DNA of 64,000 nucleotides from Campylobacter showae CSUNSWCD (GTDB lineage Bacteria; Campylobacterota; Campylobacteria; Campylobacterales; Campylobacteraceae): NCBI RefSeq assembly GCF_000313615.1, contig NZ_AMZQ01000002.1, positions 180,181 to 244,180 of the forward strand, read 5' to 3'. Shown piece by piece: positions 9,117 to 19,134 of this stretch (position 1 is its first letter; each line of letters starts with the position of its first letter). The notes under the pieces were generated by a model. It saw only the letters and a program-made list of their open reading frames with translations, ran no database searches and was not told where the DNA came from. The position numbers and the translations under genes were made by a program.

Positions 9117-10868
9117 TTATTTTTCTTTTTCTCGCAGCCTTAACCCTAGCTCCCTCAACTGCTCCGCACTAGCTTCGCTCGGCGCTTTTGTTAGCGGGCA
9201 CTGAGCGCGCTGAGTTTTAGGGAAGGCGATGACATCGCGGATTGAGTTGGTTTTATTTACTAGCATATTTAGCCTGTCAAAGCCGATCGCGATACCGCCG
9301 TGCGGAGGCGCGCCAAAGCTTAACGCATCAAGCAAGAAGCCAAATTTCTCGCGTTGCTCAGCTTCGTCGATACCTAGCAACTTAAATACTTTTTGCTGAA
9401 CGTCGTTTTTGTGTATCCTCACGCTGCCGCCGCCAAGCTCATAGCCGTTAAGCACGACGTCGTGAGCGACCGATAGGATGTCCTCGAGATCGGGCTCGTC
9501 GATGTTTTTAGGCATAGTAAACGGATGGTGCATGGCTGAGTAGCTGCCGTCGTCGTTTTGCTCAAACATCGGAAAGTCAAGCACCCACAAAAACTCCATT
9601 TTGTTTTGGTCGATGATGCCCATTTGCTCGGCGAGGAAAATCCTAAATCGTCCCATGTAGTCAAGTACGACTTTTTTCTTGCCAGCGCCAAAAAATACGA
9701 CGTCGCCGACTTTTAGCTCGCAGCGAGCCACGATCTCGTCGAGGTCGCTTTGCTCGAAAAATTTGCAAAGCGGTCCTTTTAGCCCGTCCTCTTTCATCTG
9801 GAAGTAGCCAAGGCCCTGAGCGCCGAATTTGCGGACGAATTCCTCAAAACGGTTCATCTCGCGCTTGCTAAAGATATTATCGCCGTTTGGCACTTTTAGC
9901 GCCTTGATGCGGTTTTTCTTAGGTTCGGTTGCGATTTTGCTAAAGATTTCATTGCTAGAGCGCGCGAAAATATCGATAACGTCGATCATCTTTAGATCGT
10001 ATCGCAAGTCGGGCTTATCGCTGCCGTAGCTCTCGGTCGCCTCTTTGTAGCTCATGCGGCGGAAGGGGATTTGTATATCGTATCCGCATGCGGCAAATAC
10101 GTCTTTTAGCATATTTTCGGCCATATTTAGGATGTCTTCTTGCTCGATGAAGCTCATCTCGATATCTATCTGCGTAAATTCAGGCTGTCTATCGGCGCGC
10201 AAGTCCTCGTCGCGGAAGCATTTTGCGATCTGGAAGTATTTATCAAAGCCAGAACACATCAAAAGCTGTTTAAAAAGCTGTGGGCTTTGCGGCAGGGCGT
10301 AAAACTGGCCCGGATATACGCGGCTAGGCACTAGATAGTCTCTCGCACCCTCAGGCGTAGCGCGCGTTAAAATCGGCGTTTCAAACTCTATAAAGCCCAT
10401 TTTATCTAGGCTGTTTCTAGCTGCGATTGCCGCTTTTGAGCGCATTTTAAAGATATTTTGAAGTTTTTCGTTTCTAAGGTCTAAAAATCTATATTTTAGC
10501 CTAATGTCCTCGTTTACGCTCTCGTCGCCGATGACGAAAGGTAGCACCTCGCTCGGGTTTTCTACTATCACTTCGCTAGCGATTACTTCGATCTCGCCCG
10601 TTTTTAGGCGTGGATTTACCAGGCCTTCGCCGCGAGCGCGGACCTTGCCTTTTATCCTTAGAACGTACTCGTCGCGAATGTGCGACGCTGCCTCGTGAGA
10701 GCTCTTGCTATCTGCAGGATCGCAGACGATCTGGATCAGTCCCGTGCGATCGCGCAGGTCCAAAAATATAACGCCGCCGTGGTCGCGGTAGGTATTTACC
10801 CAGCCGCAAAGCGTAACTTCTTTGCCTATGTCGGCACTGCTTAAATCAGTGCAGTAATGGCTACGCAT
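9117..10868 (-). CDS. aspS: Aspartyl-tRNA synthetase
   Basis: Class II synthetase of the bacterial type, 583 residues. An N-terminal OB anticodon-binding domain ([19 protein letters not shown]) is followed by the catalytic core with [18 protein letters not shown] and a C-terminal GIAIGFDRL motif. In bacteria lacking AsnRS this enzyme usually also charges tRNA-Asn for GatCAB; whether that holds here needs the rest of the genome. The start MRSHYC at 10868 is chosen because AAAGGAGTG precedes it; the longer frame to 10901 has no such site. It diverges from nadK. Confidence 0.96.
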   Translation of the reverse strand: MRSHYCTDLSSADIGKEVTLCGWVNTYRDHGGVIFLDLRDRTGLIQIVCDPADSKSSHEAASHIRDEYVLRIKGKVRARGEGLVNPRLKTGEIEVIASEVIVENPSEVLPFVIGDESVNEDIRLKYRFLDLRNEKLQNIFKMRSKAAIAARNSLDKMGFIEFETPILTRATPEGARDYLVPSRVYPGQFYALPQSPQLFKQLLMCSGFDKYFQIAKCFRDEDLRADRQPEFTQIDIEMSFIEQEDILNMAENMLKDVFAACGYDIQIPFRRMSYKEATESYGSDKPDLRYDLKMIDVIDIFARSSNEIFSKIATEPKKNRIKALKVPNGDNIFSKREMNRFEEFVRKFGAQGLGYFQMKEDGLKGPLCKFFEQSDLDEIVARCELKVGDVVFFGAGKKKVVLDYMGRFRIFLAEQMGIIDQNKMEFLWVLDFPMFEQNDDGSYSAMHHPFTMPKNIDEPDLEDILSVAHDVVLNGYELGGGSVRIHKNDVQQKVFKLLGIDEAEQREKFGFLLDALSFGAPPHGGIAIGFDRLNMLVNKTNSIRDVIAFPKTQRAQCPLTKAPSEASAEQLRELGLRLREKEK

Positions 10869-10945
10869 TTTCACTCCTTTTGCTGTTTTTAACGCGCCCA
10901 TTATACTAGAAATTTGCTTTTTCCCAGCTTTTTTAAAACAAAATG

Positions 10946-10954
10946 TGATAAAAT
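10946..10954 (+). promoter_or_regulatory. Extended -10 element for nadK
   Basis: TGATAAAAT fits the TGn-TATAAT pattern used by Campylobacter sigma-70. The nadK ATG begins only eight bases after the element, so a transcript started the usual 6-8 bases downstream would have almost no leader. Confidence 0.5.
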
Positions 10955-10961
10955 CCGCTCT

Positions 10962-11855
10962 ATGAAAAAAGAGAATTTATTGCTTCCTTCCAAGATAAAA
11001 ACGGTCGGATTAGTCGCGAAAATCAACGGCGACGCGGTCAAAAACATGCGAATTTTGCGCGAGATTTTGGCTAGGTACGGCGTTCAAATTTTATTTGAAA
11101 ACGCGGCGGCTAAACATCTAAATTTAAAAGAGGGCTCAAATTTGCAAGGATTTGAGGTGTGCGAGCTGGCTACGGAGTGCGATTTTTTGATCTCGCTCGG
11201 AGGCGACGGCACGATCATCTCGCTTTGTAGAAACGCGGCCGAGATTTCGCCCTTCGTGCTCGGCATTCATGCGGGCAGGCTGGGATTTTTGACCGATATC
11301 ACGATGAATGAATGCGAGAAGTTTTTCGCCGAGTTTTTCGAGGGCAAATTTGAGGTCGAGACCCCTTTTATGCTTGACGTTTTTTTGCGCAAAAAAAGCG
11401 GCGAAATTTTACGCAAAATCGCATTTAACGACGCTGTAATCGTGGGCGAAAAGGTTGGCTCCATGACGCACGTGGAGGCCTTTTGGAACGAAAAATACTT
11501 TAACGCGTATTTTGGCGACGGCGTCATCGTCTCTACGCCGGTGGGATCAACCGGATACAACATGAGCGCGGGCGGGGCGATAACCTATCCTTTGAGCGAG
11601 GTGTTTTTGGTGACGCCCGTTTGCTCGCACTCGCTCACGCAGCGCCCGGTCGTGCTTCCGCGCGGATTTGAGATCAAATTTAAAACCGCGAGCGCGGCGG
11701 TGCTGGTTATCGACGGGCAGGATAGGTATAAGATGAGCGAGCTTGAGAGCGTAAGTATGACGCTAAGCGCGAACACGGCGCGGCTAATCCGCCACGTCGG
11801 GAGAGATTATTTTCAAATTTTAAAAGAAAAGCTGCATTGGGGTTATAATGATTGA
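10962..11855 (+). CDS. nadK: NAD kinase
   Basis: Phosphorylates NAD to NADP in the cytoplasm. The catalytic GGDGT motif appears as [14 protein letters not shown], and the glycine-rich second motif as [15 protein letters not shown]. The start MKKENLL at 10962 gives 297 residues, close to other Campylobacter NadK. The frame extends to 10914, but that would place the start inside the divergent promoter. No clear ribosome site is visible, in line with a leaderless or near-leaderless message. It overlaps recN by eight bases. Confidence 0.95.
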   Translation: MKKENLLLPSKIKTVGLVAKINGDAVKNMRILREILARYGVQILFENAAAKHLNLKEGSNLQGFEVCELATECDFLISLGGDGTIISLCRNAAEISPFVLGIHAGRLGFLTDITMNECEKFFAEFFEGKFEVETPFMLDVFLRKKSGEILRKIAFNDAVIVGEKVGSMTHVEAFWNEKYFNAYFGDGVIVSTPVGSTGYNMSAGGAITYPLSEVFLVTPVCSHSLTQRPVVLPRGFEIKFKTASAAVLVIDGQDRYKMSELESVSMTLSANTARLIRHVGRDYFQILKEKLHWGYND

Positions 11856-13371
11856 GCGGATTTTGATAAAGCAAAATTTGAGTTTTGAAAACGTCGAGTT
11901 AAATTTCGGGCGCGGACTTAGCGTGTTTACTGGCGTGAGTGGTGCTGGTAAATCGGTCCTGATGGGCTCGATAATGGCGGTTTTGGGGCTAAAGGATAGC
12001 GAAGCAAAGCTGATAGAGGCCGACGTCTCGCATAAATTTGACCTTGAGGAATTCGGCCTTGAGAGCGAGGAGATAAATACCTTTAAGCTATTTCGCGACA
12101 AAACGACGCGGTATTTTATAAACTCGCAAGCCGTTTCTAAAAAAAATCTAGCCAGCATTGCCAAAGAGCACGTAAAATACCTATCCGCAAAGGAAATAAA
12201 CGAATTTGAAAACGAGAGATTTTTAAATTTGCTAGATAGCTTGCAGGCGAAAAAAGACGCTAAATTTAACGAAATTTTTAGCGAATTTAGGCTCAAATTT
12301 GATGAATTTAGCCAAATTTCTCGCGAGCTGAAAAAAATAATCGAAGAAGAAAAAAGGGTGGAGGAGCTAAAAGAATTTGCTTCTTTCGAAATCAATAAAA
12401 TAGAAAGCGTGAGCCCGAAAATCGGCGAATTTGACGAGCTAATGGAGCTAAAAAAGCGCCTAAGTAAAAAAGATAAAATTTTAGAAGCGTGGAATAGGGC
12501 GGAGCAAATTTTTAATTTCGAGCAACCCGTAGTAGACGCGCTAAACATCAGCGACGTCGATAGCAGCTTTTTTGAAGAGGCGATGAACGAACTGCGAGTA
12601 GCGCGTGAAAATCTAAACATGGACGAGCTAGAGGATGTGGATATCGAGGGCGTGCTAGACCGCATCGAGGCGATAAACTCGCTCGTGCGTCGCTACGGCG
12701 GCGAGGAGGAGGCTTTGCAGACGCTAAAAACGCGCAAGGCAGAGCTAGCAAGATACGAAAACATAAGCTTTGAAAAAAGCGAGCTGGAGCGTAAATTTAA
12801 GCAAAATGAAACCGCAGTAAACGCGCTGGCGGATAAAATCAGCCAGGCTCGCGCAGCAAATTTAAAAGAGCTTGAGTCGCTCATAAATTCGTTTCTAAAA
12901 GAGCTTTATATGAGTGAGATTTTATTAAAGATAAATAGCAAAACCCTAGACGCCGCAGGTAGGGATGAGGTAAATTTGAGCCTAAACGACACGGCGCTAA
13001 AAAATCTAAGCTCGGGCGAGCTAAACCGCCTAAGGCTAGCATTTATCGCAAGCGAAAGCAAGATCATGGGAGGCGGCGAGGGCGTCATAATCCTAGATGA
13101 AATAGACGCGAATCTAAGCGGAAAAGAGGCGATGAGTATCGCAAACGTGCTGCTAAATTTGGCCAAATTTTATCAAATTTTTGCTATCTCGCATCAGCCG
13201 CAACTTAGCTCTAAGGCTGATTCGCATTTTCTAGTCGAAAAGCGCGGCGAAACCTCGAACGTAAGGGAGCTAAAAGGCGAAGAGCGCGTATCTGAGCTAG
13301 CTAGAATGATAAGCGGCGAACGTATAACTGAGGAGGCGATAAATTTCGCTCGCCAGCTTTTGGTTGTTTAA
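11848..13371 (+). CDS. recN: DNA repair protein RecN (SMC-like ATPase)
   Basis: Acts in double-strand break repair. The N-terminal Walker A is GVSGAGKS. A long charged coiled-coil stretch (about residues 140-350) follows, then the ABC signature [13 protein letters not shown] and Walker [16 protein letters not shown]. At 507 residues it is shorter than E. coli RecN, as is usual in Campylobacter. It overlaps nadK, so the two are probably one transcript. Confidence 0.95.
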   Translation: MIERILIKQNLSFENVELNFGRGLSVFTGVSGAGKSVLMGSIMAVLGLKDSEAKLIEADVSHKFDLEEFGLESEEINTFKLFRDKTTRYFINSQAVSKKNLASIAKEHVKYLSAKEINEFENERFLNLLDSLQAKKDAKFNEIFSEFRLKFDEFSQISRELKKIIEEEKRVEELKEFASFEINKIESVSPKIGEFDELMELKKRLSKKDKILEAWNRAEQIFNFEQPVVDALNISDVDSSFFEEAMNELRVARENLNMDELEDVDIEGVLDRIEAINSLVRRYGGEEEALQTLKTRKAELARYENISFEKSELERKFKQNETAVNALADKISQARAANLKELESLINSFLKELYMSEILLKINSKTLDAAGRDEVNLSLNDTALKNLSSGELNRLRLAFIASESKIMGGGEGVIILDEIDANLSGKEAMSIANVLLNLAKFYQIFAISHQPQLSSKADSHFLVEKRGETSNVRELKGEERVSELARMISGERITEEAINFARQLLVV

Positions 13372-13408
13372 GTTTGGCTTAAAATTTAGGTTGAAAAAAG
13401 AAAAGTAA

Positions 13409-13417
13409 TGGTATATT
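13409..13417 (+). promoter_or_regulatory. Extended -10 element for cbrR
   Basis: TGGTATATT matches the extended -10 form and lies 25 bases before the ATG at 13443, leaving room for a short leader that contains GGGAAT as ribosome site. It marks a transcription restart after recN in a 71-base gap. Confidence 0.55.
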
Positions 13418-13442
13418 TGCAAAAATTTTCAAATGGGAATAT

Positions 13443-14696
13443 ATGGAAAAAAATAAAATTTTAATAGTAGAAGATAATAAAGCTCTAGCCAAGCTAATCG
13501 CAAAAAAAATGGAAGACAAGGTCGAGATGGATATCGATGTGGCGCACACTATGGCTGAAGCGCAAGTGTTTTTAAATAATTCAAAAGATTATTTTATCGC
13601 GCTACTTGATCTAAATTTGCCAGACGCGCCAAACGGAGAAATCGTGGACTACGTTATCTCAAAAGGTCTGCCCAGTATCGTGCTAACGGGCAGTATAGAT
13701 GACGCCACCAGAGAGAGTTTTATTCATAAAGATATCGTGGACTACGTCTATAAAGGCAATATGGACGACATAAATTATATATTTAAAACGATAAATCGTC
13801 TTAGCGACAACAGGCGGTACAAGGCAATGGTTGTTGAAGATTCTGCGCAACTTCGGAGTGTTCTAAAAAAAATATTAACCAGCCTTCAGTTTCATGTATT
13901 TACCGCTGCTCACGGCGAGGAGGCAATGAATTACTTTGCTGATAACCCTGATATTAAAATTATTGTTTCTGATTATAAAATGCCAGTAAAAGACGGCCTT
14001 GAGGTGTTAAAAGAAATAAGGACCGCCGGAGATAAAGATCAAATAGGCGTTATAATGATGACTAGCCCCGAAGATGGCGTAAACGGCGCGATGTTTTTGA
14101 AAAATGGAGCAAATGATTTTATTGCAAAACCTTTTGTAAAAGAGGAGCTTGTCTGCAGGGTAAATAATCTAATCGAAGCGATGGAAAATATAAATCAAAT
14201 CGCTGATTTTGCCAATAGAGATTTTCTAACAGGGTTATTTAATAGGAGATATTTTTATGATGATATGCAGGAGTATTTATCGAGTATAGAGGAAAATCCT
14301 GCGCCTTATGCAGTTGCCTTGATAGATGTTGATGGACTAAAAGATATTAATGATAAGTATGGGCAAGACGGCGGTGATAAAATTTTAAAACACATAGCAA
14401 AAAGACTAATAGACGACACAAAAAGCAATGATATTGTTGCTAGATTTGGCAGTGGGGAATTTTGTGTTGTATTGAAAAATATGCCACAAGAGGATGCGGT
14501 GAAATTTTTAGTCAGTCTAAGGGCAGGCATGGCCGCCAATCCGATAAACATAAAAAACGAGCCTGTTAAAATTTCAGTTTCAATAGGGGTTACTTTTGGT
14601 AAGACAGATTATGCTGTAGATGAAATTTTAGATATAGCCGATGAGGCTCTTCATAGAGCAAAAGAAAATGGTCGAAATAGGGTAGAAATAGCCTGA
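13443..14696 (+). CDS. cbrR: Response regulator with two receiver domains and a degenerate GGDEF domain (CbrR-like)
   Basis: Order: receiver 1 (residues 1-120, LLDLNLPDA with the phospho-acceptor Asp), receiver 2 (about 128-250, IIVSDYKMPVKDG), GGDEF-type domain (about 255-417, ALIDVDGLKDIND). The active-site motif reads GSGEF in place of GG(D/E)EF, so cyclic-di-GMP synthesis is doubtful. Domain order and neighbours (recN before, tatD after) match C. jejuni CbrR, the bile-resistance regulator. No DNA-binding domain is present. Overlaps tatD by one base. Confidence 0.85.
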   Translation: MEKNKILIVEDNKALAKLIAKKMEDKVEMDIDVAHTMAEAQVFLNNSKDYFIALLDLNLPDAPNGEIVDYVISKGLPSIVLTGSIDDATRESFIHKDIVDYVYKGNMDDINYIFKTINRLSDNRRYKAMVVEDSAQLRSVLKKILTSLQFHVFTAAHGEEAMNYFADNPDIKIIVSDYKMPVKDGLEVLKEIRTAGDKDQIGVIMMTSPEDGVNGAMFLKNGANDFIAKPFVKEELVCRVNNLIEAMENINQIADFANRDFLTGLFNRRYFYDDMQEYLSSIEENPAPYAVALIDVDGLKDINDKYGQDGGDKILKHIAKRLIDDTKSNDIVARFGSGEFCVVLKNMPQEDAVKFLVSLRAGMAANPINIKNEPVKISVSIGVTFGKTDYAVDEILDIADEALHRAKENGRNRVEIA

Positions 14697-15481
14697 TGAT
14701 AATAGATACACACTGTCATTTGGATGATAAAAGCTTTGATAGCGATATAGAAAAAGTTATCGCAAGCTCTCGAGAAAGCGGCATCGGCGGGATACTGATA
14801 CCGGGGGCTGATATTAATGATTTACCAAAAGCGGCTAAAATAGCCCGAGAATTTGAAAATGTATTTTTTGCTGTCGGAGTTCATCCGTACGACAAGGATG
14901 AATTTGACGTGCAAACGCTTTATAAATTTGCAAAAGACGAAAAATGCGTTGCCGTGGGCGAGTGTGGGCTTGATTATTTTCGCTTGCCCAGAGACGAAAA
15001 CGAAAAAGAGCTTGAAAAAGCAGAGCAAAAGCGCATATTTAGAGCGCAGCTTGATATGGCGGCGGAGTTAAATTTGCCGGTTATTTTGCATATTAGAGAT
15101 GCAAACGAAGATAGTTTTAATATCTTAAAAGAGTATGCAGGCAGGTTGGTTGGGGCAGTTTTACACTGTTATAACGCTTCGCCCCTCCTCCTAGAGCTTG
15201 CAAAAATGGGCGAGTTTTACTTTGGTATCGGCGGGGTTTTAACCTTTAAAAATGCAAAAAATTTGGTTCAAATTTTGCCGCAAATTCCGCGAGATAGGTT
15301 GCTGCTTGAAACAGATGCGCCGTATCTAACGCCTGAGCCATTTAGGGGGCGTAGAAATGAGCCGGCCTTCACGCGCTTGGTTGCAACCAAGATGGCTGAG
15401 ATTTTAAATTTAGAAGAAGAAGAGGTAATAAAAATAACGACAAAAAATGCAAAGAAAATCTTTATGAAATTTAACACGTAA
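14696..15481 (+). CDS. tatD: TatD-family metal-dependent DNase
   Basis: TIM-barrel hydrolase of 261 residues with all the family motifs: DTHCHLDD (residues 3-10), GVHPYD, GECGLDYF and ETDAPYL. The His, Glu and Asp metal ligands are intact. Family members are 3'-5' exonucleases or RNA/tRNA quality-control nucleases. The TGATG junction couples it to cbrR. Confidence 0.93.
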   Translation: MIIDTHCHLDDKSFDSDIEKVIASSRESGIGGILIPGADINDLPKAAKIAREFENVFFAVGVHPYDKDEFDVQTLYKFAKDEKCVAVGECGLDYFRLPRDENEKELEKAEQKRIFRAQLDMAAELNLPVILHIRDANEDSFNILKEYAGRLVGAVLHCYNASPLLLELAKMGEFYFGIGGVLTFKNAKNLVQILPQIPRDRLLLETDAPYLTPEPFRGRRNEPAFTRLVATKMAEILNLEEEEVIKITTKNAKKIFMKFNT

Positions 15482-15493
15482 TCAAGGAGAAAA

Positions 15494-16705
15494 ATGAAAA
15501 TCTTTAGAGTAATAATGCTGTATTTGGCATGTATTGGGTGGCTTCTTGCGGCCCCAGCCAGTAACGATGCAGAACAAACCCAAAAGATGATATTAAAAGA
15601 ATTCGACATAGACGCCAAATTTTTAAAAAGTTCTCACTATGCTTCTATAAAAAATTCCATTAAAGACGGTAAGAGAAAAGAGTTTGTGGATACGGTCAAA
15701 AGTGGTTATAGGCATATCCCGATGCTTCAAAAGATTATAAAAGACTCTGGTATTCCGGAACCATTTTTATATCTTGCTATGACTGAGTCGGGTTTTTCAA
15801 ATCATATAGTTTCTAGCAAAAAAGCCATCGGAATTTGGCAGTTTATGGAATCTACGGCGAAACTTTACGGCCTTAGGGTCGATAAATACACTGACGAGCG
15901 AAAAGACCCGATAGCTTCTACGCTGGCAGCTACAAAATATCTACAGAGCCTAAAAGATGATTTTGGCAAGTGGTATCTTGCTATGATGGCTTATAATTGC
16001 GGCGATACTCGACTGAGGGAGGGTATCAAAAAAGCAGGAACTACTGATTTAGATACGTTGCTAGATGATAAAAAGAGTTATATCCCAAAAGAAACAAAAA
16101 ATTTCGTAAAGAAAATTTTAACTATTGCACACATAGCTAAAGAGCAAGAAAATTTGCTAGCTAAAACGCAGACTTTAAGCGGCACAAAGGGCATAGAACT
16201 AACAAAGATAGACGTTCCTGGCGGTACAACGCTGATGGAAGTCGGAGACAGCATAGGGCTTAGCCTAAAAAAGATGAAAGAATATAATATGCATCTAAAA
16301 TTTGTTTATACTCCACCTACGGAGAAGCCTTATTATCTTTATATTCCGTCAAATAAAAAGAAAATGTTTAGCGATAACTTTGAAGCTATTCAAAATAGAA
16401 AATTTGAATTTTATACCGTTCAAGAAAATGATACATTGCTAACTATAGCTGAAAAAACAGGTGTAAATCATAAAATTATAAAAGAATATAATGGTCTTGC
16501 TTCAAGCGAGATAAAGCCTAGTCAAAAATTAGTTATCCCAAGTGAACAAAATGTTAACTATCTAGCCGAATATATGGTAAAAAGCGGCGATACGCTCGGC
16601 GAAGTTTCTCAGAAATTTGATGTAGCGCTTGAAGATTTAAAAGAAGCTAATACGCTTATGAGCTCAAATAGCTCGATTGGAGCAAAACTTGCAGCGACTG
16701 AGTAG
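15494..16705 (+). CDS. MltD-like membrane-bound lytic transglycosylase with LysM repeats
   Basis: Cuts the glycan strand of peptidoglycan in the periplasm. A signal peptide (residues 1-18) precedes an SLT domain with catalytic Glu98 in MTESGFS and the motif AIGIWQFMESTA, followed by AYNCGDTRL. Two LysM peptidoglycan-binding repeats follow (about 298-345 starting FYTVQENDT, and from YMVKSGDT to the end). The start has AAGGAG eight bases upstream. The second LysM is short at its C-terminus, where rlpA begins 29 bases inside this gene. Confidence 0.9.
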   Translation: MKIFRVIMLYLACIGWLLAAPASNDAEQTQKMILKEFDIDAKFLKSSHYASIKNSIKDGKRKEFVDTVKSGYRHIPMLQKIIKDSGIPEPFLYLAMTESGFSNHIVSSKKAIGIWQFMESTAKLYGLRVDKYTDERKDPIASTLAATKYLQSLKDDFGKWYLAMMAYNCGDTRLREGIKKAGTTDLDTLLDDKKSYIPKETKNFVKKILTIAHIAKEQENLLAKTQTLSGTKGIELTKIDVPGGTTLMEVGDSIGLSLKKMKEYNMHLKFVYTPPTEKPYYLYIPSNKKKMFSDNFEAIQNRKFEFYTVQENDTLLTIAEKTGVNHKIIKEYNGLASSEIKPSQKLVIPSEQNVNYLAEYMVKSGDTLGEVSQKFDVALEDLKEANTLMSSNSSIGAKLAATE

Positions 16706-17558
16706 GGCTAAATTTACATTTTTTAGTCTATTTGTTGTTTTTTTTATGAGCGGATGTTCGTTTTTAACTTCACCTTCCGGGGGGATTACCGCTAGTGGCG
16801 GCACTAAAAAAAGCGGCAAGATGAGCTCTTCAAAAGGCATGCATGCGGCTACTATGCGCCCATACACTATAAATGGAAAAACCTATTATCCTACGGTCGT
16901 CAAGGTCGGCGACAGAGCTAGCGGTATTGCTAGCTGGTATGGTCCGGATTTTCACGGCAAAAAGACATCAAGCGGTGAGACTTACGATATGCACGCTATG
17001 ACGGCGGCGCATAAAACTTTACCAATGAATACGATGGTGCGCGTGACGAATATAAAAAACGGTAAAAATATCGTTGTGCGCATAAACGACCGCGGTCCTT
17101 TCGTTGCTGGGCGCGTGATAGATTTGTCAAAAACCGGCGCGGTTAAGCTTGACGTATTTAATGCCGGCACGGCCCCTGTTTTACTAGAAGTCGTTGGATT
17201 TAACGGGAATGTCGGTAGTGCGACCGTAGCATCCTCGCAGCCTAGCTCAAAACAACCTAGCGACTCGCAAAAAACGAACGCGCAAACCAAAGCGCAACCG
17301 CAACAGGAACAGTCTTTTGTGGGCGGTATTTTTATGGTGCAAATCGGCGCATTTAAAAATTTAAGCGGCGCAAATGCTCATAAACGGCAGCACGCTGGAC
17401 AATACGGCAACGGCGCCTATGATACTGTTATAAAGTCGTATGATATTGACGGCGGTAAAATTTACAGGGTATTTATAAGCGGCTTTAGAAGCGAAGAGGA
17501 AGCAAAAGACTTCATAAGCGCAGGACATATCTCTGGCGCCTTTTTCGTAAGGGAATAA
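16677..17558 (+). CDS. rlpA: RlpA-like septal ring lytic transglycosylase/lipoprotein with SPOR domain
   Basis: A lipoprotein signal ends at FFMSGC. The double-psi beta-barrel domain follows, with GIASWYGPDFHGKKTSSGE, and carries the conserved YDMHAMTAAHKTLP and RINDRGPF segments. After a Gln/Ser linker, a C-terminal SPOR domain (FMVQIGAFKN) would bind denuded glycan at the division site. The ATG at 16677 overlaps the previous gene by 29 bases and has only a weak ribosome site, so translation probably depends on the upstream gene. Confidence 0.9.
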   Translation: MEQNLQRLSRAKFTFFSLFVVFFMSGCSFLTSPSGGITASGGTKKSGKMSSSKGMHAATMRPYTINGKTYYPTVVKVGDRASGIASWYGPDFHGKKTSSGETYDMHAMTAAHKTLPMNTMVRVTNIKNGKNIVVRINDRGPFVAGRVIDLSKTGAVKLDVFNAGTAPVLLEVVGFNGNVGSATVASSQPSSKQPSDSQKTNAQTKAQPQQEQSFVGGIFMVQIGAFKNLSGANAHKRQHAGQYGNGAYDTVIKSYDIDGGKIYRVFISGFRSEEEAKDFISAGHISGAFFVRE

Positions 17559-17559
17559 A

Positions 17560-18123
17560 ATGCAAAGAAAGACAAAAGAGACGGATATTAGCCTAGAGCT
17601 TGAAATTTACGGTAGCGGCAAAGCCGAGATAAGCACGGGCATAGGATTTTTTGACCACATGCTTGAGGCCTTTTGTAAGCACGCGCTTTTTGATATGAAG
17701 CTTGTTTGCAAGGGCGATTTGCATGTAGATTTTCATCATAGCGTAGAGGATGTAGGTATTGTCATCGGGCAAGCTTTGCGCGAGAAAATTTATCCGCTTA
17801 GCGGTGTGGAGAGATTTGGTGAGGCGACGGTGGTGATGGACGAGGCGGCGGTAAACTGCGCTCTTGATCTTTCAAATCGCCCGTTTTTGGTATATGAAAG
17901 TATAAACGAGGGCAAAGTCGGCGAATTCGACATAGAGTTAGTGAACGAGTTTTTCCAAGCCCTAGCGTTTAATGCTGCAATCACCTTGCATATCGCTAAA
18001 ATCCGCGGACGAAACTCTCATCATATTTTGGAGGCAAGCTTTAAAGCTTGCGCCGTCGCGCTAAGAAGAGCTCTAGCTAAAAATGCTAGAGTCGGCGTAC
18101 CTAGCACGAAAGGCGTGCTATGA
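17560..18123 (+). CDS. hisB: Imidazoleglycerol-phosphate dehydratase (monofunctional HisB)
   Basis: Catalyses the dehydration step of histidine synthesis. Two manganese-binding His motifs are visible: FHHSVEDVGI and NSHHILEA. At 187 residues it is the dehydratase alone, without the N-terminal phosphatase found in E. coli and in the C. jejuni his operon. It is wedged between rlpA and kdsC in an envelope gene run, and starts one base after the rlpA stop. No other his gene is in the window. Confidence 0.95.
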   Translation: MQRKTKETDISLELEIYGSGKAEISTGIGFFDHMLEAFCKHALFDMKLVCKGDLHVDFHHSVEDVGIVIGQALREKIYPLSGVERFGEATVVMDEAAVNCALDLSNRPFLVYESINEGKVGEFDIELVNEFFQALAFNAAITLHIAKIRGRNSHHILEASFKACAVALRRALAKNARVGVPSTKGVL

Positions 18124-18608
18124 TAGAGATTATATTTTTAGATGTAGATGGCTGTCTAACCGACGGCAAGATCGTTTATAGCCCAAACGGTGACGAGCTT
18201 AAATTTTTTGACGTTAAGGATGGATACGCTATCGAGAGCTGGCTAAAGCTCGGTAAAAAAGTCGCGATCATCACTGGCAGAAGCTCGCCTATCGTCGAAA
18301 AAAGGGCGCAGGATCTAAAGATAACGCACGTATATCAAGGCGTTAGCGATAAATTTGAAACCGCAAAACAGATACTCAAATTTGAAGGACTTGAGTTTGA
18401 AAACGCTGCAGCAATAGGTGACGATTACAACGACTACAAGCTGTTAAAAAGCGTCGGATGGAGCTTTAAGCCAAAAAACGCGATCAAAGAGCTTGAAGTA
18501 AGAACGAGGCTCAACTATAAAGGCGGCAACGGCGCGGTGCGCGAGATGATAGAGATACTTATCCGCAGCGAGGGCTTAATGCAAGAGTGGGCTAAGCGTT
18601 GGTTATAA
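18120..18608 (+). CDS. kdsC: KDO-8-phosphate phosphatase
   Basis: HAD-family phosphatase that gives free KDO for LPS inner core. The nucleophile motif is LDVDGCLTDG (residues 7-16); motif IITGRSSPIVEKRA and the C-terminal GDDYNDY acid motif are intact. The 162-residue capless form is typical of KdsC tetramers. ATGA overlap with hisB; overlaps lptC by ten bases. Confidence 0.95.
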   Translation: MIEIIFLDVDGCLTDGKIVYSPNGDELKFFDVKDGYAIESWLKLGKKVAIITGRSSPIVEKRAQDLKITHVYQGVSDKFETAKQILKFEGLEFENAAAIGDDYNDYKLLKSVGWSFKPKNAIKELEVRTRLNYKGGNGAVREMIEILIRSEGLMQEWAKRWL

Positions 18609-19126
18609 GGATTTTTTACCTAGTCGTCAGCGTTTTTAGCGTGGCGATGGTTTATTTGGCGATTGAGGAGCCTTACTATAGCGAACTCTTAAAGGGCGGC
18701 GAAGTGAGTGCAAACATGCAGATGGACGCAGTCACTGACTACGAGATGAATGCTACTGTAGTAAATGCCAGATATGAAGCCGATACTTGGAATAGATACT
18801 CTGAATTTGACGAATTTATCAAATTTAGAGCGGAAATTTTTAAAGATAACAAAGAGCATAACGTGAGCTCCGATAAAGCGTTTTATAACGGCGGTCGAAT
18901 TATACTTAAGGGTAATGCGCGCTATGTAAATAACGAAAATCTGGCTTTTTTCTCAGACGAGGTCATTTATAGTACTGCAACAAAAGTAGCTACTACACAA
19001 ACGCCTTTTACGCTAACGAAAAACGAAGATAAAATAGTCGGCAAAGCCCTGGTTTATGACTTTGAGTTAAAAAAAGCTTATATCAAAAAGGCCTTTGCTT
19101 TAATAGAGCAAGATAGAAAAAGATAG
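18599..19126 (+). CDS. lptC: LPS export protein LptC
   Basis: One N-terminal membrane helix (IFYLVVSVFSVAMVYLAI) and then a periplasmic beta-jellyroll with the repeated pattern FRAEIFKDNKEHNVSSDKAFYN...LKGNARYVNNEN. This is the LptC fold that passes LPS from LptB2FG to LptA. The start is a TTG at 18599 inside kdsC; no ATG lies before the membrane helix. Length 175 is normal. Position between kdsC and lptA supports the call. Confidence 0.88.
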   Translation: MVIRIFYLVVSVFSVAMVYLAIEEPYYSELLKGGEVSANMQMDAVTDYEMNATVVNARYEADTWNRYSEFDEFIKFRAEIFKDNKEHNVSSDKAFYNGGRIILKGNARYVNNENLAFFSDEVIYSTATKVATTQTPFTLTKNEDKIVGKALVYDFELKKAYIKKAFALIEQDRKR

Positions 19127-19134
19127 GACGGAAA

